A stretch of 64,000 nucleotides of DNA, taken from assembly GCF_014201875.1 (NCBI RefSeq), contig NZ_JACHFL010000008.1:1-64000 (forward strand), written 5' to 3'. The DNA is from Deinococcus humi (GTDB lineage Bacteria; Deinococcota; Deinococci; Deinococcales; Deinococcaceae). The notes beneath the pieces were generated by a model, which did no database searches, was not told the origin of the DNA, and saw only the letters and a list, made by a program, of their open reading frames with translations. A program made the translations under genes and the position numbers. Shown piece after piece: positions 44,429 to 55,000 of this stretch. Positions within the stretch are counted from its first letter, which is position 1. The number at the start of each line of letters is the position of its first letter.

Positions 44429-45177
44429 AAGTTCCCCTCCTGCCAGGTCATAGAAATCAGACTGCCCGGCGCGCTGACAGTCAGCAGCCGGTCCCCCGTC
44501 AGTAGGTACGGTTGCGGCCCAGAGAGCAGCCGGGAAATGTCCACCCCGTTCAGGGTCACGGCCCACTGACCGGGCCGGGCGTCCAGCACGAGGGTTTGAC
44601 CCGCTGCAATGGTGCTCAGCACCGTGGTCAGTCCGGCGTCACTCAGGATGCTGGGGCTGACCACCGCACTGTTTCCTGCCTTGATCTCGATGCGCGGATA
44701 GACCGTCATCTGCCCGCTGATGCCGATGGGAACCGGAACGCCCGGCGTGACCGTCATGAAGCGCTCTGGAGCCAGCCAGAAGGGCACGCGGGCCGCGAAC
44801 TGAGCTTCCACCTGCCCGCCGTTCTGCGCGCTGCCCCGAATGGTGCGCTTGACCCGCAGCGGGTGAACCAGCAGGGTTTCGAGGTTGCGCCGGATGAAGC
44901 GGGTCCGCAGGGCCGCGTACATCACCGTCCGCTGCAGGTCAAAGAGCGGCGCGTGGTCCTTGCCCAGTGTGCCCAGGGTCAGGCTGTACTCCCCACCGCG
45001 CAGCGCGTCCCCACCGACATAGATCCGGACCCCGGTTGCCCCCACGTCCTCAATGACCCCCACCGGCGTCACTTCGGGCAAGCCTTCCTCTTTGACGTAC
45101 AGGGCCTGCTCGTCAGTGTTGCGCCAGCACACCAACAGGGGGCGCTGATCGGCGTCCAGCAGCGTACGCTCGATCAT
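44425..45177 (-). CDS. Phage tail protein (distal tail-like)
   Basis: 250 aa, beta-rich: EYSLTLGTLGKDHAP, MTVYPRIEIKAGN, LVLDARPGQWAVTLNGVDI. The latter pattern (average of a numeric field, xxGxWxVxLNGxDI) is seen in Dit-like or baseplate hub proteins of siphoviruses. ATG 45177 overlaps the previous stop (ATGA), and the open frame upstream of it lies inside the previous gene. Third gene after the tape measure. Confidence 0.65.
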   Translation of the reverse strand: MIERTLLDADQRPLLVCWRNTDEQALYVKEEGLPEVTPVGVIEDVGATGVRIYVGGDALRGGEYSLTLGTLGKDHAPLFDLQRTVMYAALRTRFIRRNLETLLVHPLRVKRTIRGSAQNGGQVEAQFAARVPFWLAPERFMTVTPGVPVPIGISGQMTVYPRIEIKAGNSAVVSPSILSDAGLTTVLSTIAAGQTLVLDARPGQWAVTLNGVDISRLLSGPQPYLLTGDRLLTVSAPGSLISMTWQEGNL

Positions 45178-47492
45178 GGCTGCCCCGAACGGCGCACGGT
45201 GCGCTGAATGTCCTTGATGGCCCCGGCGATGGCTGAATCCGTTGTGCTGGGCAGCGGTGAGCCGCACACCACATCGATGCTGTCGTTGTCCAGGTTGACT
45301 TTCAGGCGTTGCACGTCCAGCAGCACATCCGGCCCGGTCAGGCCTTCAAAAGCCACCTTGCCCGCGGCGGGCAGGCGTTGCAGGGACCGTAGGTGCCCAG
45401 TCCATTCCCGCACAGGCTCAGCCCGGTAGCGCAGGAGTTCCGCGCCGTACACTTCCAGGTTGCCCAGTTGGGGCGTCTTGATTCGTAGATCCATGATGTT
45501 CTGCACCCCCAGCAAGAGCAATGTGTGTCCGGTCAGGTCCGGCGATGAGCCTGTGCCGTCCCAGCCCGCAGGCCCGCGCACGGCAAAGCGTTTCCAACCG
45601 TCTGCCGTGTCGTCGGCAGCCGTCAGGGCCGTGAAGGTGACGAAGGTGGTGGACCGTGCGCGCGCTTCCGTCGCCAGCCCCAGCGGCACGTTGTACTGGG
45701 CCGCATATGCCTGATCCAGCGCCAGTGCCCCAGAGCCGCCCGGCAGCACCCACGCGCCAGCCACCGCACCGCCTCCGGGCTTCGGTTTGACCTCGATACT
45801 GCTGCCATACGGCAGGGTCAGCAGGGTGTCGAATTCCAGACGCACGTTCCCGGTCTGCGCCATCTGATCTCGCAGGATGGTTAGCGGCGAGACTGCACCG
45901 ATTGCCGTGCCACTCGTCAGGGGGTAGGGCAAGGTGGCCTGCGTGCTCCTCCCCGTGACGCCGCCCACCTTCGACGCCACCGTAATTTCGAGGCTGGGCT
46001 GATAATCGCCGCTGGGCAGCAGTTCCAGGTTGAAGCTGCGCAGGGTACTTCCTGGCGCGTCTCCTGACTCCAGATCGGCCTTCAGGCGCCCGCCCGGCAA
46101 GACCTCGATCACGCCCACCTTGATCCCGGCGTCCTTACGGTTGTTGAGGTAGCTGTTCTTGTATTGCAGGCGGGAAAGTCCTTCAGCTACGTCAATCGGC
46201 ACGGTCAACAGGAAGCCCGCGCTGCCCTCCACAGGCGTCCAGGCGTCCCAGCCGGGCAGCCGCGGAGCGTCGGGGCCGCCGTAGTAATCCAGCACGTCCC
46301 CGGCTTCGTTCTTCCAGATGAAGGTCAGGGTTTCCCAGGGAGGAATGGACGGCTCAAAAGTCCCCGTGACAATCAGGGTCACGCGGCCCCGGTTGTCCAC
46401 GATCTCCACCGCCTCGCTGCGCTGGAGCGGCTGGTCCGGGTAGAACTGGATGCGCTGCACCGCCGCGTCCCGGATGCCGGCCAGGTGCAGCGTTGGCACA
46501 GAGGCCGAACCCAGCCCGTAGAGGCCCACGAAGTCAATGGGCAAGGTGTTCAGGGCGCGGCTGGGGGCGTACACCACGTCAGGCCGTGCGGCGGCCTCGT
46601 TGCCCAGCAGGTCCAGCACATTGCCCGTCTGGGTCACGTCCACCGGCGCCAGGGCCTGACTGGGGATGGAGAAGGTCCGGGTCAGGCTGCCTGTGGACGC
46701 CGCATAAGGCTGATTGGCCCGGCCCAGCTCGCGCGCCGTGACCTGCGTGACGTGCCAGACCTCCGCCCCCATGCGGGTCACTTCCGGCTCGTTGCGCCCC
46801 TCGAAGTAGCCGGTATCTCCTGACGGATACTCGAAGCTGAAGCGGACGCAGTTCGCGTAGTTCTCGGTCCCGCCCGCTGGCATCTCAGCAGCGCCCCAGG
46901 GAAAGCGGTGGATCACGCCTATTTCCGGATCCACGCAGACGATAGCCCCACTGTGGTCCACCCCGATCAGGCGGCCCCCTAGCGCGGGCGTGATGGCCTG
47001 GATGGTGTCGCCCAGGAGTTCAAATGCGACGTCAGCCTCGAACACGGCGCCGGGCACCGCGGGGAGGGTGCTGATCCCGATCCCGGCAGGCAACACGGTC
47101 TTGCCCAGCACCGCGCCGAAGAAGGTGGGGAAGTCGCCGCTGGCCTTCCCGATCCAGCGGCAGGCTCTGACCTTCTCGTCCAGGCCGCGCGTCTGGATGA
47201 CCCCCGCGCCCTCGCGCCAGGGTTCGCCCAGCACCTCCCCGGCATAGTCGGGCAACAGGCCAGGAATCAGGTGATCACCGGGCAGGCTCCAGTACAGACG
47301 CAGCCAGTCACCGTGCTGGAAAGCGGGTGGCAGATTCACGCGGAAGGAACCGCGCCCGGAGAACCCCCCGCGCTCGATCTCGTAGTTGCTGCCCGAGAGC
47401 ATCACGGTCACGCTTTCCTGAACTGCCGTCTGTGGCCGGTGGATGACCGCGTAAGGCTCTGCCGCCCCGGGCCTGCTCAGGGTGAGTCTCAC
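45174..47492 (-). CDS. Large phage tail-tip protein
   Basis: 772 aa, predominantly beta structure with several predicted carbohydrate-binding-like or Ig-like domains (SIPPWETLTFIWKNEAGD, LRSFNLELLPSGDYQP, VEVYGAELLRYR-like ends). Starts GTG 47492, overlaps the next gene by 4 bases. Position after the tape measure and before a Dit-like protein suggests a tail-tip or fibre component. No enzymatic motif recognised. Confidence 0.65.
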   Translation of the reverse strand: MRLTLSRPGAAEPYAVIHRPQTAVQESVTVMLSGSNYEIERGGFSGRGSFRVNLPPAFQHGDWLRLYWSLPGDHLIPGLLPDYAGEVLGEPWREGAGVIQTRGLDEKVRACRWIGKASGDFPTFFGAVLGKTVLPAGIGISTLPAVPGAVFEADVAFELLGDTIQAITPALGGRLIGVDHSGAIVCVDPEIGVIHRFPWGAAEMPAGGTENYANCVRFSFEYPSGDTGYFEGRNEPEVTRMGAEVWHVTQVTARELGRANQPYAASTGSLTRTFSIPSQALAPVDVTQTGNVLDLLGNEAAARPDVVYAPSRALNTLPIDFVGLYGLGSASVPTLHLAGIRDAAVQRIQFYPDQPLQRSEAVEIVDNRGRVTLIVTGTFEPSIPPWETLTFIWKNEAGDVLDYYGGPDAPRLPGWDAWTPVEGSAGFLLTVPIDVAEGLSRLQYKNSYLNNRKDAGIKVGVIEVLPGGRLKADLESGDAPGSTLRSFNLELLPSGDYQPSLEITVASKVGGVTGRSTQATLPYPLTSGTAIGAVSPLTILRDQMAQTGNVRLEFDTLLTLPYGSSIEVKPKPGGGAVAGAWVLPGGSGALALDQAYAAQYNVPLGLATEARARSTTFVTFTALTAADDTADGWKRFAVRGPAGWDGTGSSPDLTGHTLLLLGVQNIMDLRIKTPQLGNLEVYGAELLRYRAEPVREWTGHLRSLQRLPAAGKVAFEGLTGPDVLLDVQRLKVNLDNDSIDVVCGSPLPSTTDSAIAGAIKDIQRTVRRSGQP

Positions 47493-47679
47493 AGGGGCGT
47501 GCCCTGATCGTTAGTTCGGGTGGCAGCCTTTCCCACGAACTCAGGATCGGGTCGAGGGTGACACCCAAGAGGGACACACCGACCATGGTTTTAATCGACT
47601 GTTCGGGCGGGTGATCCTGGCCTGGGTCAGTTGCCTTCGGGTAGGTGTGCGGCTCCACGCACAGGTGCCTGTCAATGTG

Positions 47680-47709
47680 AAAGCTCATGGCCGAACGGCC
47701 ATGAGCTTT
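47680..47709. terminator. Long perfect hairpin in the 47493-47902 gap
   Basis: 14-bp perfect arms (aaagctcatggccg and complement) separated by two bases, T-rich ends both ways. The rest of the 410-bp gap shows no gene; the hairpin probably ends the lipoprotein message before the tail-tip operon resumes. Confidence 0.65.
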
Positions 47710-47902
47710 GTGCGTTACGGTGCGGAACGACTCTGCAATGCCCTGCGCTGGAGGCTGACCGAGTTACCCTGCCTGATCAAGCTGCTGAAGACTCCATCTC
47801 GCGTACCAGATCCAACTTGAAGGAAAGATGTCCGGTACAGAGCTGTCATCTCACTTTGCCGACCTCGAATGTTTTGAGTCGCTTGAACAGCACGGTGGGA
47901 CT

Positions 47903-48928
47903 TTAGAAGAACATCCCCTTGGTGTGGGTCTTGAGGACATCCATCGGCGGTGCGCTTCCGCCCCAACTGCCGCCGACGGCATACATCCCACTGGGCCGCA
48001 ACCGGACGGTATTGGGCATGGGGACGCTGCGCATGATCGCCGTGGGATTGACCTGCTGGCGCGGCTCAATGACCTCAACGAGATTCCAGCCTTTCTTGAA
48101 GTCCAGGTCGTAGAGCGCACGAAATTCAAAACTCTGGGTCTCGCTGATCTGAACGGTACAGACCACATCCGTTTTCAACGTTCCAGCACGGTCTGCATAG
48201 GCGAATTTTAGCGGCCGATCCGGCTGGTCGAGGGTCACAACGGCCAAATTGATGTGTCCCGAAATGGTGTCACCGTCGATCTCCGTCTCTGTTTCAAGGA
48301 GCAAGCGGACTTCAGGATCAGACATGATTGAGGTGCCCTTGCAGGAGTCAGGCAGAGCTGCCACGTCGCCCAGGCGTTGGAGCAGCGGGGACAGGGACAG
48401 CTTGGCCGCATCCACCTCTGGAAAGGTAAAACTCAGGTTTGGTGCCACCGTGGTTTGTGCCAGCAGGGTGTACTTCGCCACCTGGTTTTCCACATGCCGG
48501 CCGATCAAATCCAGTTTCTGTCCTGCGGCATCTTGGTCCGCAAAAATATACTGACCCACCCCCTGAGAGAGTCGGATGTCACCCTTAGGAAGCTTGGCAC
48601 TGGGCACCGGTGAATAGCTGAGTGTCACTGTTTTGTCCGCGTCCAGCTGGATGGTTTGGGGAGCAGGCGTGACAAAGCTGTTGACAGCAGCACCCTCGAC
48701 TTTGAGCACCGTGTCTTTGGGGAGAGCCGCAAAGGTTTTGCTTCCACCGAGTGCTCCAGTGAATTCAACTTTGTTCGTGGTGGTGTTGGTCACCGTGACG
48801 GGAGCGCTGACCGCTCCAGTGACGGTGACCGTCAGTGAAAAGGTGGGGGCAGGAACAACGGGCGTGGGAACCGAATCGGTACACGCCGTCAAAAGAAGAC
48901 CAAACGGCAAAAGGGCATAGAGCTTCAT
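47903..48928 (-). CDS. Lipoprotein inserted between tape measure and tail-tip genes
   Basis: 341 aa. Signal peptide with lipobox LLTAC, Pro/Thr linker, an Ig-like repeat (VTGAVSAPVTVTNTTTNKV, TIQLDADKTVTLSYS), then a domain with LPKGDIRLSQG and a later Cys pair. ATG 48928 begins the signal; a -10-like TATCTT lies 8 bases before it with no ribosome site. Flanked by its own gaps of 131 and 410 bases. The exported nature and independent promoter mark it as a moron expressed in the lysogen. No family recognised. Confidence 0.65.
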   Translation of the reverse strand: MKLYALLPFGLLLTACTDSVPTPVVPAPTFSLTVTVTGAVSAPVTVTNTTTNKVEFTGALGGSKTFAALPKDTVLKVEGAAVNSFVTPAPQTIQLDADKTVTLSYSPVPSAKLPKGDIRLSQGVGQYIFADQDAAGQKLDLIGRHVENQVAKYTLLAQTTVAPNLSFTFPEVDAAKLSLSPLLQRLGDVAALPDSCKGTSIMSDPEVRLLLETETEIDGDTISGHINLAVVTLDQPDRPLKFAYADRAGTLKTDVVCTVQISETQSFEFRALYDLDFKKGWNLVEVIEPRQQVNPTAIMRSVPMPNTVRLRPSGMYAVGGSWGGSAPPMDVLKTHTKGMFF

Positions 48929-49059
48929 ACAGAGCTTAAGATACTCATTCTCTGACGACCGCGGTTGTAAAAATGCGCACTCCCGACAGCTGTTGGCGTG
49001 CTTGCCCATGGTTCAACCGCAAGGAGCGTGAATCAGAGTGACCTCTGCGCCCATCTGCC

Positions 49060-52000
49060 TCACAGGCCCGCCAGTTGCTGCCGCACGGTGCTGTTGGGGC
49101 GCACGTCCGCGTAGGAGACGGCGTAGGTGGTCTGGAACTGGGATTCACGCAGCGCTGCCGTATTGCCGTTCAGCGCAGCGGTGTTGGCATTCAGGGCGTT
49201 GGGCAGATAGGTGTTCAGTGCGGCCACCAGCGGCCCCAATTCCAGTTGCAACTGGGCCGAGATGCCCGGCAGTTGCGCCCCGATCTGCGCGATGGCCTGC
49301 GTGGGGTCCATCCCGGCGTCCAGCTTGGCTTTCAGGGCGTCCAGGAAGGGTTGCAGCTTGTCCAGCGCTGCCTGCACGAAAAACCCGTTGATGACGGCAG
49401 ATTCGATCTTGCCCCGCACATCGTCATACAGGGCCTGTAAGGGACTCTGACCACTGAGCAGCGCCCTAACGCCAGAGCGGATGCTGTCAGAGAAGGTAGA
49501 GGAGAACGATTCCCCCGCATCGCCCAGCTCGTCGCTGAGGATTTTCCCAGCTTCCACCAAGCCGTCCATCTCACTCTTCAGACCACGCACACCCTCGCGG
49601 AAGTCGGCCACAGCGGCGCGGATGTTCTCAGTGTTCCCAGTGCGGAAGGCGGCGATCAAGTTCTGAACCAACGGCCCGATCACGCCCGCGACAGTGGCAC
49701 TGCTGAGGAACGCTTCGGTGAGCCCCTGTAGGGCAGCGTTTTTCAAGTTGGTCAGGATGGACTTCTCCAGAATGGAGCTATCGTTCTTGGCCACCGCTTC
49801 CGCCAACCCGCTGCCCACACCATTCACAACGGCGTTCTCGAAGCTGAGGGCCATCTGCTTGCCCACCTCATCGATCTGCTCGGTGACCACCGTCTTCTGC
49901 CAGAACAGGAAGCCCGTGGTAGTGGACGTGGTTTTGCGGGTACCGTAGCCGTCCCCGTTATCGAAGCGGAACTGCTTGCTGTAGTCCATCGTCTTCTTCA
50001 GCTCGGCACGGGCTTCCTCGGCCTGGCGGGTAAAGAAGGTGAAGATGCTGGTCAGCGCCTGGATCGCGGCCCCGATGTAATCCCCCCTGGCAATGGCGGT
50101 GGCAAAGCTCACCACGTCGTTGACCATGCGGCCCAGCGAATCGCCCCAGGCGTCTGCCACTTCACCCGACATCCCACCGAGCGCCTGGAAAGCAGAGGTC
50201 ACGAGGGGAATGGCACGCCGGGCATAGTCGGCGAATTCGTTGATTTTCGCCGTCATCTTCTCGATGCCCTGCTCTTTGGCGGCCACCCCATTGAGCTTTT
50301 GCAGGCTGGCAATCAGCGCATCGATCTCCACCACCGCTGCGCCCGGCTCGGTTCGCATCTGCTGGAGCTTGCGGATCAGCCCGTCATACGGCAGCTCAGC
50401 CTCTTTGCGGACCTTGGCCAGGGCCGCCGTCACGTCTGCGGAGACGCTGCCCAGGCTGTCGAATCCCCGAATCGCGTCGTCGATCACGGCGATCAGGTTC
50501 TGTGCCGCCTCGCCGCCGATTCCTTCCAGCTGGGCACGCAGGAGCGCGAAATCCTGCCGGGCCTCTCCCGCCGTGCTGGCCCCACTCTGGAGGCGGTCAA
50601 ACACGCTCTGGAGGTTGACCGCGATGGGGTCCAGCTGCTCGTCCAGAGTGGCGATGTTCGCGCTCTCCAGCGTGCCGTGCAGGTCTTCCCAGGCGGCCGT
50701 GACCTTCTTGATCTGGTCCGGCAGCAGATCCGTCTTGGCCAGCAAGGCGTCCATTTCCTCGCGGCTGAGGGTCATGACCGTCTCGATCACCGCTTCCAGG
50801 TCAATGAAAGCGTCCTGGGCATTCTCGGAACGCTGGCCGATCCCGCGCACCTCGTCATCGGTGAGAAACGTCTGCTCGCCGGTGTTCACGTCCACACCCA
50901 CGCCGCCGAACTCGCGCAGGCTGGCGTCAATCGCTTCGGCGCTGCTCTGGATCTGGCCTCGGATCAGGCGGGCGAGGTCTGATTCTCCAAAGCCACGGGC
51001 TACCAGATCGGCCAGGATGCCGCCCAGCTCTTTCGGGTCAATCCCCACCATGGCCTCAAGCAGTCTGTCCGCCTCGCCAGGGGCCAGCGTGCCCTGAGAG
51101 GCATCGTCGGGGCGGGCATTGTTGAGCAGGCCCTTCCCTGGCCCGCTGGTGGCGTCAGAGCCCCCCGCACCCTTCTCAAATTCCCCGTAGACGGCAGCCC
51201 AAGCGGTGTAGAGTCGTTCGGCTTCATCTGCCCCCAGACCGGTCTGAGAGATCAACTTGTCCAACTCGGAGAGGGAGAACTGCCCGATGTCCTGGATGAC
51301 GCTTTCCAGGTTCAGATACGCCTCGGTAGCGTTCTCGGCAGGCACGCCAATCCCCCGCACTTCGTTGTCCGTCTGGAACCGTGGCCCGTTGGCATCTGTG
51401 ACCATCTGTGCCAGATCGTCGAAGTTCATCGTGACGATCTGCCCGCGAATGAGCTGCGCCAGGTCAGACTCGCCGAATCCCTTGGCCACCAGTCCGGCAA
51501 GGATGCCGCCCAATTCCTCGGGGTCCATGCCGATCATGGCCGCCGCCAGGCGTTCAGCCTCACCCTGGGCAAGAGTGCCCTGTGAGGCGTCATTGGTGGC
51601 CGCTTCCCGCACCACACCCCGGCCCTGCAGGTTGTCGCCCACCTGCACGTCTCGCGCACCGCTCAGGTCCTTGACGATGTTCAGCAGCGTCTGCACCTGA
51701 ACAGCGCTGAGCTGCCCAGCCGTGCCCATTTCCTGAATGCTCTGGGTCCAGGCATCCACCACACTGGGGTCAGTCAGCTCATCTCTCAGCGCCACGATCC
51801 GGGCAAAAAGCGTGTCGTACTGGGCGCGGGTGTCGGGTAGCTTCTGAGCCGTGTTCACCAGATCCCGCCCGCCGAGGTTCAGCTTCTCCAGGCTGTCCAG
51901 CGCGGCGTTCCCGGCCCGAGTTCCCTCATCCAGGCTCTTGGTTACAGCATCCTGAGCGGTTTTGACCTGCCCCAGACGAGTGATGCGCGCCTGCTCGACA

Positions 52001-55000
52001 GTGGCGCGGTAGTCCGCCTGGGCCTTGTCGCGCAGGGCTTGCTCGTTCGGCTTGCCGGCGGCGTCTTCGTAGGCCAGCCTGCGGGTGGCCTGGGCGATCT
52101 GCTGGGCGCGGTCAAACTCGGCCTGAGACGATTTCCTGACCAGTTCCAGTTGCCGCTGGGCATCCCCCTCCGCGTTGCGGAATTCCTCATCGGCCAGGAG
52201 CTTCAAGCGTCCGGCAGTCGCCTTGGCTGAATCGATCTTCAGGCCGGCCAGCTCTGCCGCCAGCTGCTTCTGTTCCTCAGCAGCCGTCTTGCTCGCACCC
52301 CGTTCAGCACGTCGCTGCTCGCCCCGGGCCACGGTGCCCGCTTCCTTCTCGACACGATAAGCCTCGGCGACAGCAGCCCGGCGGGCCTTCTCGATCTCGG
52401 CGCCATTGGCCCCTTCCACCTTCAAGCGTTCGGCAGCGGCATCATTCGCAGCCCGGACGGCCTGTTCGCGCACCCGGCGGGCAATCAGGGCCTCGGCAGC
52501 CAGGATCTGCGGTCCACTGGAGTCAATGACCTGCGCCCGCTTCCCAGCATCGTCCTCTGCCAGGTCAAGTGCCTCTGCCTGCGCACGCTTGAGAGAATCC
52601 AGACCGCGCCGTGCCTCAGCCTCGCGCCCTGCAGCGGCATCACGGGCAATCCCGGCCATGACCTGCGCGCGGGCCACCTCATCCTGTTTCTCTTTTTCGG
52701 AGAGCTGCTGCCTGGACTGATAGGCGGCGCGCTCAGCGTCCAGCACAGCCGCCTGGGCCTTGCCCTGCTCAGCAAAGGCCAGCACCCTGCCACGCACCGC
52801 CTCACGCTCGGCAGCGGTACCGCTCTTGTTGACGCGCTCCTGTTCCTTGATGAGCAGCAGGGCTTCCCGGCTGTAGTTGTTGAAGTCGGCTTGCGTGGCA
52901 ATGTAGGCGTCGGTGGTCTTTTTCGCGCCGCTCATGGCCGTCTGGGCAGCTTTCACGGCGTCTGCCGCACTCAGGCTGCTCTTGGCAAACTTCTCGGAGG
53001 CCGCCTGGGCAGCGATCAGGCTGTTGGCAAGGGCAACATTGTCTTTGTCGGACTGCAAAGCCTTCTGAGCCGTCTCAATCGCCTTGAGCCGCTTCAGCGC
53101 CTCGGCATACTGCTGGGCAGTGAAGGGGCCGCCCTGATCGGTGGTGTCGGCAGGCGAGGCGGGTGGCTTGACGGTAGGCACGTTGGCTGGCGTCCCTGCC
53201 TTGGGCTGCCCAGTGACGGGCGTGTTCCCGTTCAGGTAGGCCAGCAGCTCTGTGGCTGCCACGTAGCCCGTGACCTTGCCCAGCCGGTTGATGTCCACCG
53301 TCCCTACCGGGTCCTTGCCGCCAGACTCCTGATAGCTCACCCGATTGTTGCCGCGCACCTGCCCATTGCCGATGTACGTCCCGACATGGTTCTGCCCGCC
53401 ATCCACGTAGAACACGGTGTCGCCGACCTTCAAGTCCGCGAAGGTCTTGTAATCGCGCGTCAGCCCAGCCGCCTGGAAGTTGCCGTAAGCAGACCGGGCC
53501 GTGGGGGTCTTGCTGGTCTTGCCGTTGGCGTCAGTGTAAATCTCCGGATTGCTCTGGAACAGCTTGTTCAACTGGTTGCGGAACTCCGGGGCGGCATCCC
53601 CCAGTTCATCCCGCACCCAGCGCAGGCAGTAATCCACGAAGTTGTCGGCCAACTTGTCGCCGCGTTGCTTGAACGCCTGTTCGAAGATGGAAGCGCTGAA
53701 CTCATTCAGGGTGCTGGGGTCAATCGTTGGGGCACGGCCAGCGATGCCGGCGCGGGCGTCTGCTGCGCGCTGACCTGCCGCGTCCGCATTGCCTTCCAGC
53801 GTCTCCACCACAGCCGTGATCCCAAAACGGTCCTTGAACCACTGGGGCAGCTTGGCGGTCATCTTCTCGATGGCGTCGGTCATTCTGTCGGTGAGCTGTT
53901 CGGCCAGCCCGGCCACGCCAGCCACGATGGAATCCCGCAGGTTTTCACCGAAGACGCGGCCCCGTTCCTTGGCGGTGTCTGCCAGCTTGAACAGCGCCGT
54001 GCGGATGGAAGTGCCCAGCCCTTCCAGAATCTCATTGATCCTGTCCCAGGCCTTGCTGACGGTCTCGCTAAAGGTGCCCCACGCGCCGCGCCAGTCGCCA
54101 TGGATCAGCGCGCGGATGCTGGTGAAGATCCCGCTGATGAAGTCGAAGCCCTCTTTCAGGAAGCTCAGGGCGCCTGTGACGGCGTACTCCACCACCGGGG
54201 CCAGAGCGTCCCAGACAGGCTTGAGGACGTTCTGCCACAGGTCAGCGATCAGCTTGAACGTTTCTCCGATCAACCGGCCCGCGGACTCGATCAGCGGCGG
54301 GATGTAGCGCCAGACCCGCTCGGCAACCGGACGAATCTGCTCGAAGGCGGGCAGGAGCACCCGCTCGGCGAAGTCGGTGATGCCGCCCCAGGCATCCAGC
54401 AGACCGCGCTTCATTTCTTCTGCAACAGGCTTCAGCTGGGACAGGCCGCGGCCAAGCTGCGGGTACTTGTCGGTCAGCACCTTGAGGGCGTCCCCGCCCT
54501 GCTGGTAGGCGCGAATGCCCTCGATCACGGTGTTGGTCAGGTCTGCCGTTGCCTGCTTGTAGCGAATGACGATAGGCATCGTGATCTCGCCCAGGGCACG
54601 GCTGAGGTTGTCGCTGGCGAGCTTGGAGGCCTGCTGGGACTTGACGTAATCGTTCTGGATCTCGCCCAGGGCTTCCACCTCGACGCCGGTGGCCTTCGTC
54701 ACCAGATTGGCCAGGGCCTGTGCGCGCTCCACATCGGTCAGGGCGTCGGCAGTCTTATCCAGGCTGGCCGCGTACTTGTCCAGTGCTGGCCCCAGGTTTT
54801 CAGCGATGCCGATGCTGTTAAGGGCGGCTGAGAGGCCCGTCACCGCCGCGTCCCCAATCCGGTCAAAGCCCTCGGAAGCCGTGCGCCCAAAGGCCACCGC
54901 AGACGCCGCAGCCCCAGTCATGACCTGTTCGAGCTGGCCCATGTCGCGGAAGCCCGCCCGGATCAGGGTGGTCATGCTGCCCTGGACTTCCTGCACGGAG

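Noticed and set aside
47611..47906. Plus-strand frames in the gap beside the lipoprotein
   Set aside because: They run through a 30-base perfect hairpin and show no protein-like pattern.
52891..54831. 646-codon open frame opposite the tape measure gene
   Set aside because: Composition of a GC shadow, no ribosome site, while the tape measure frame is certain.
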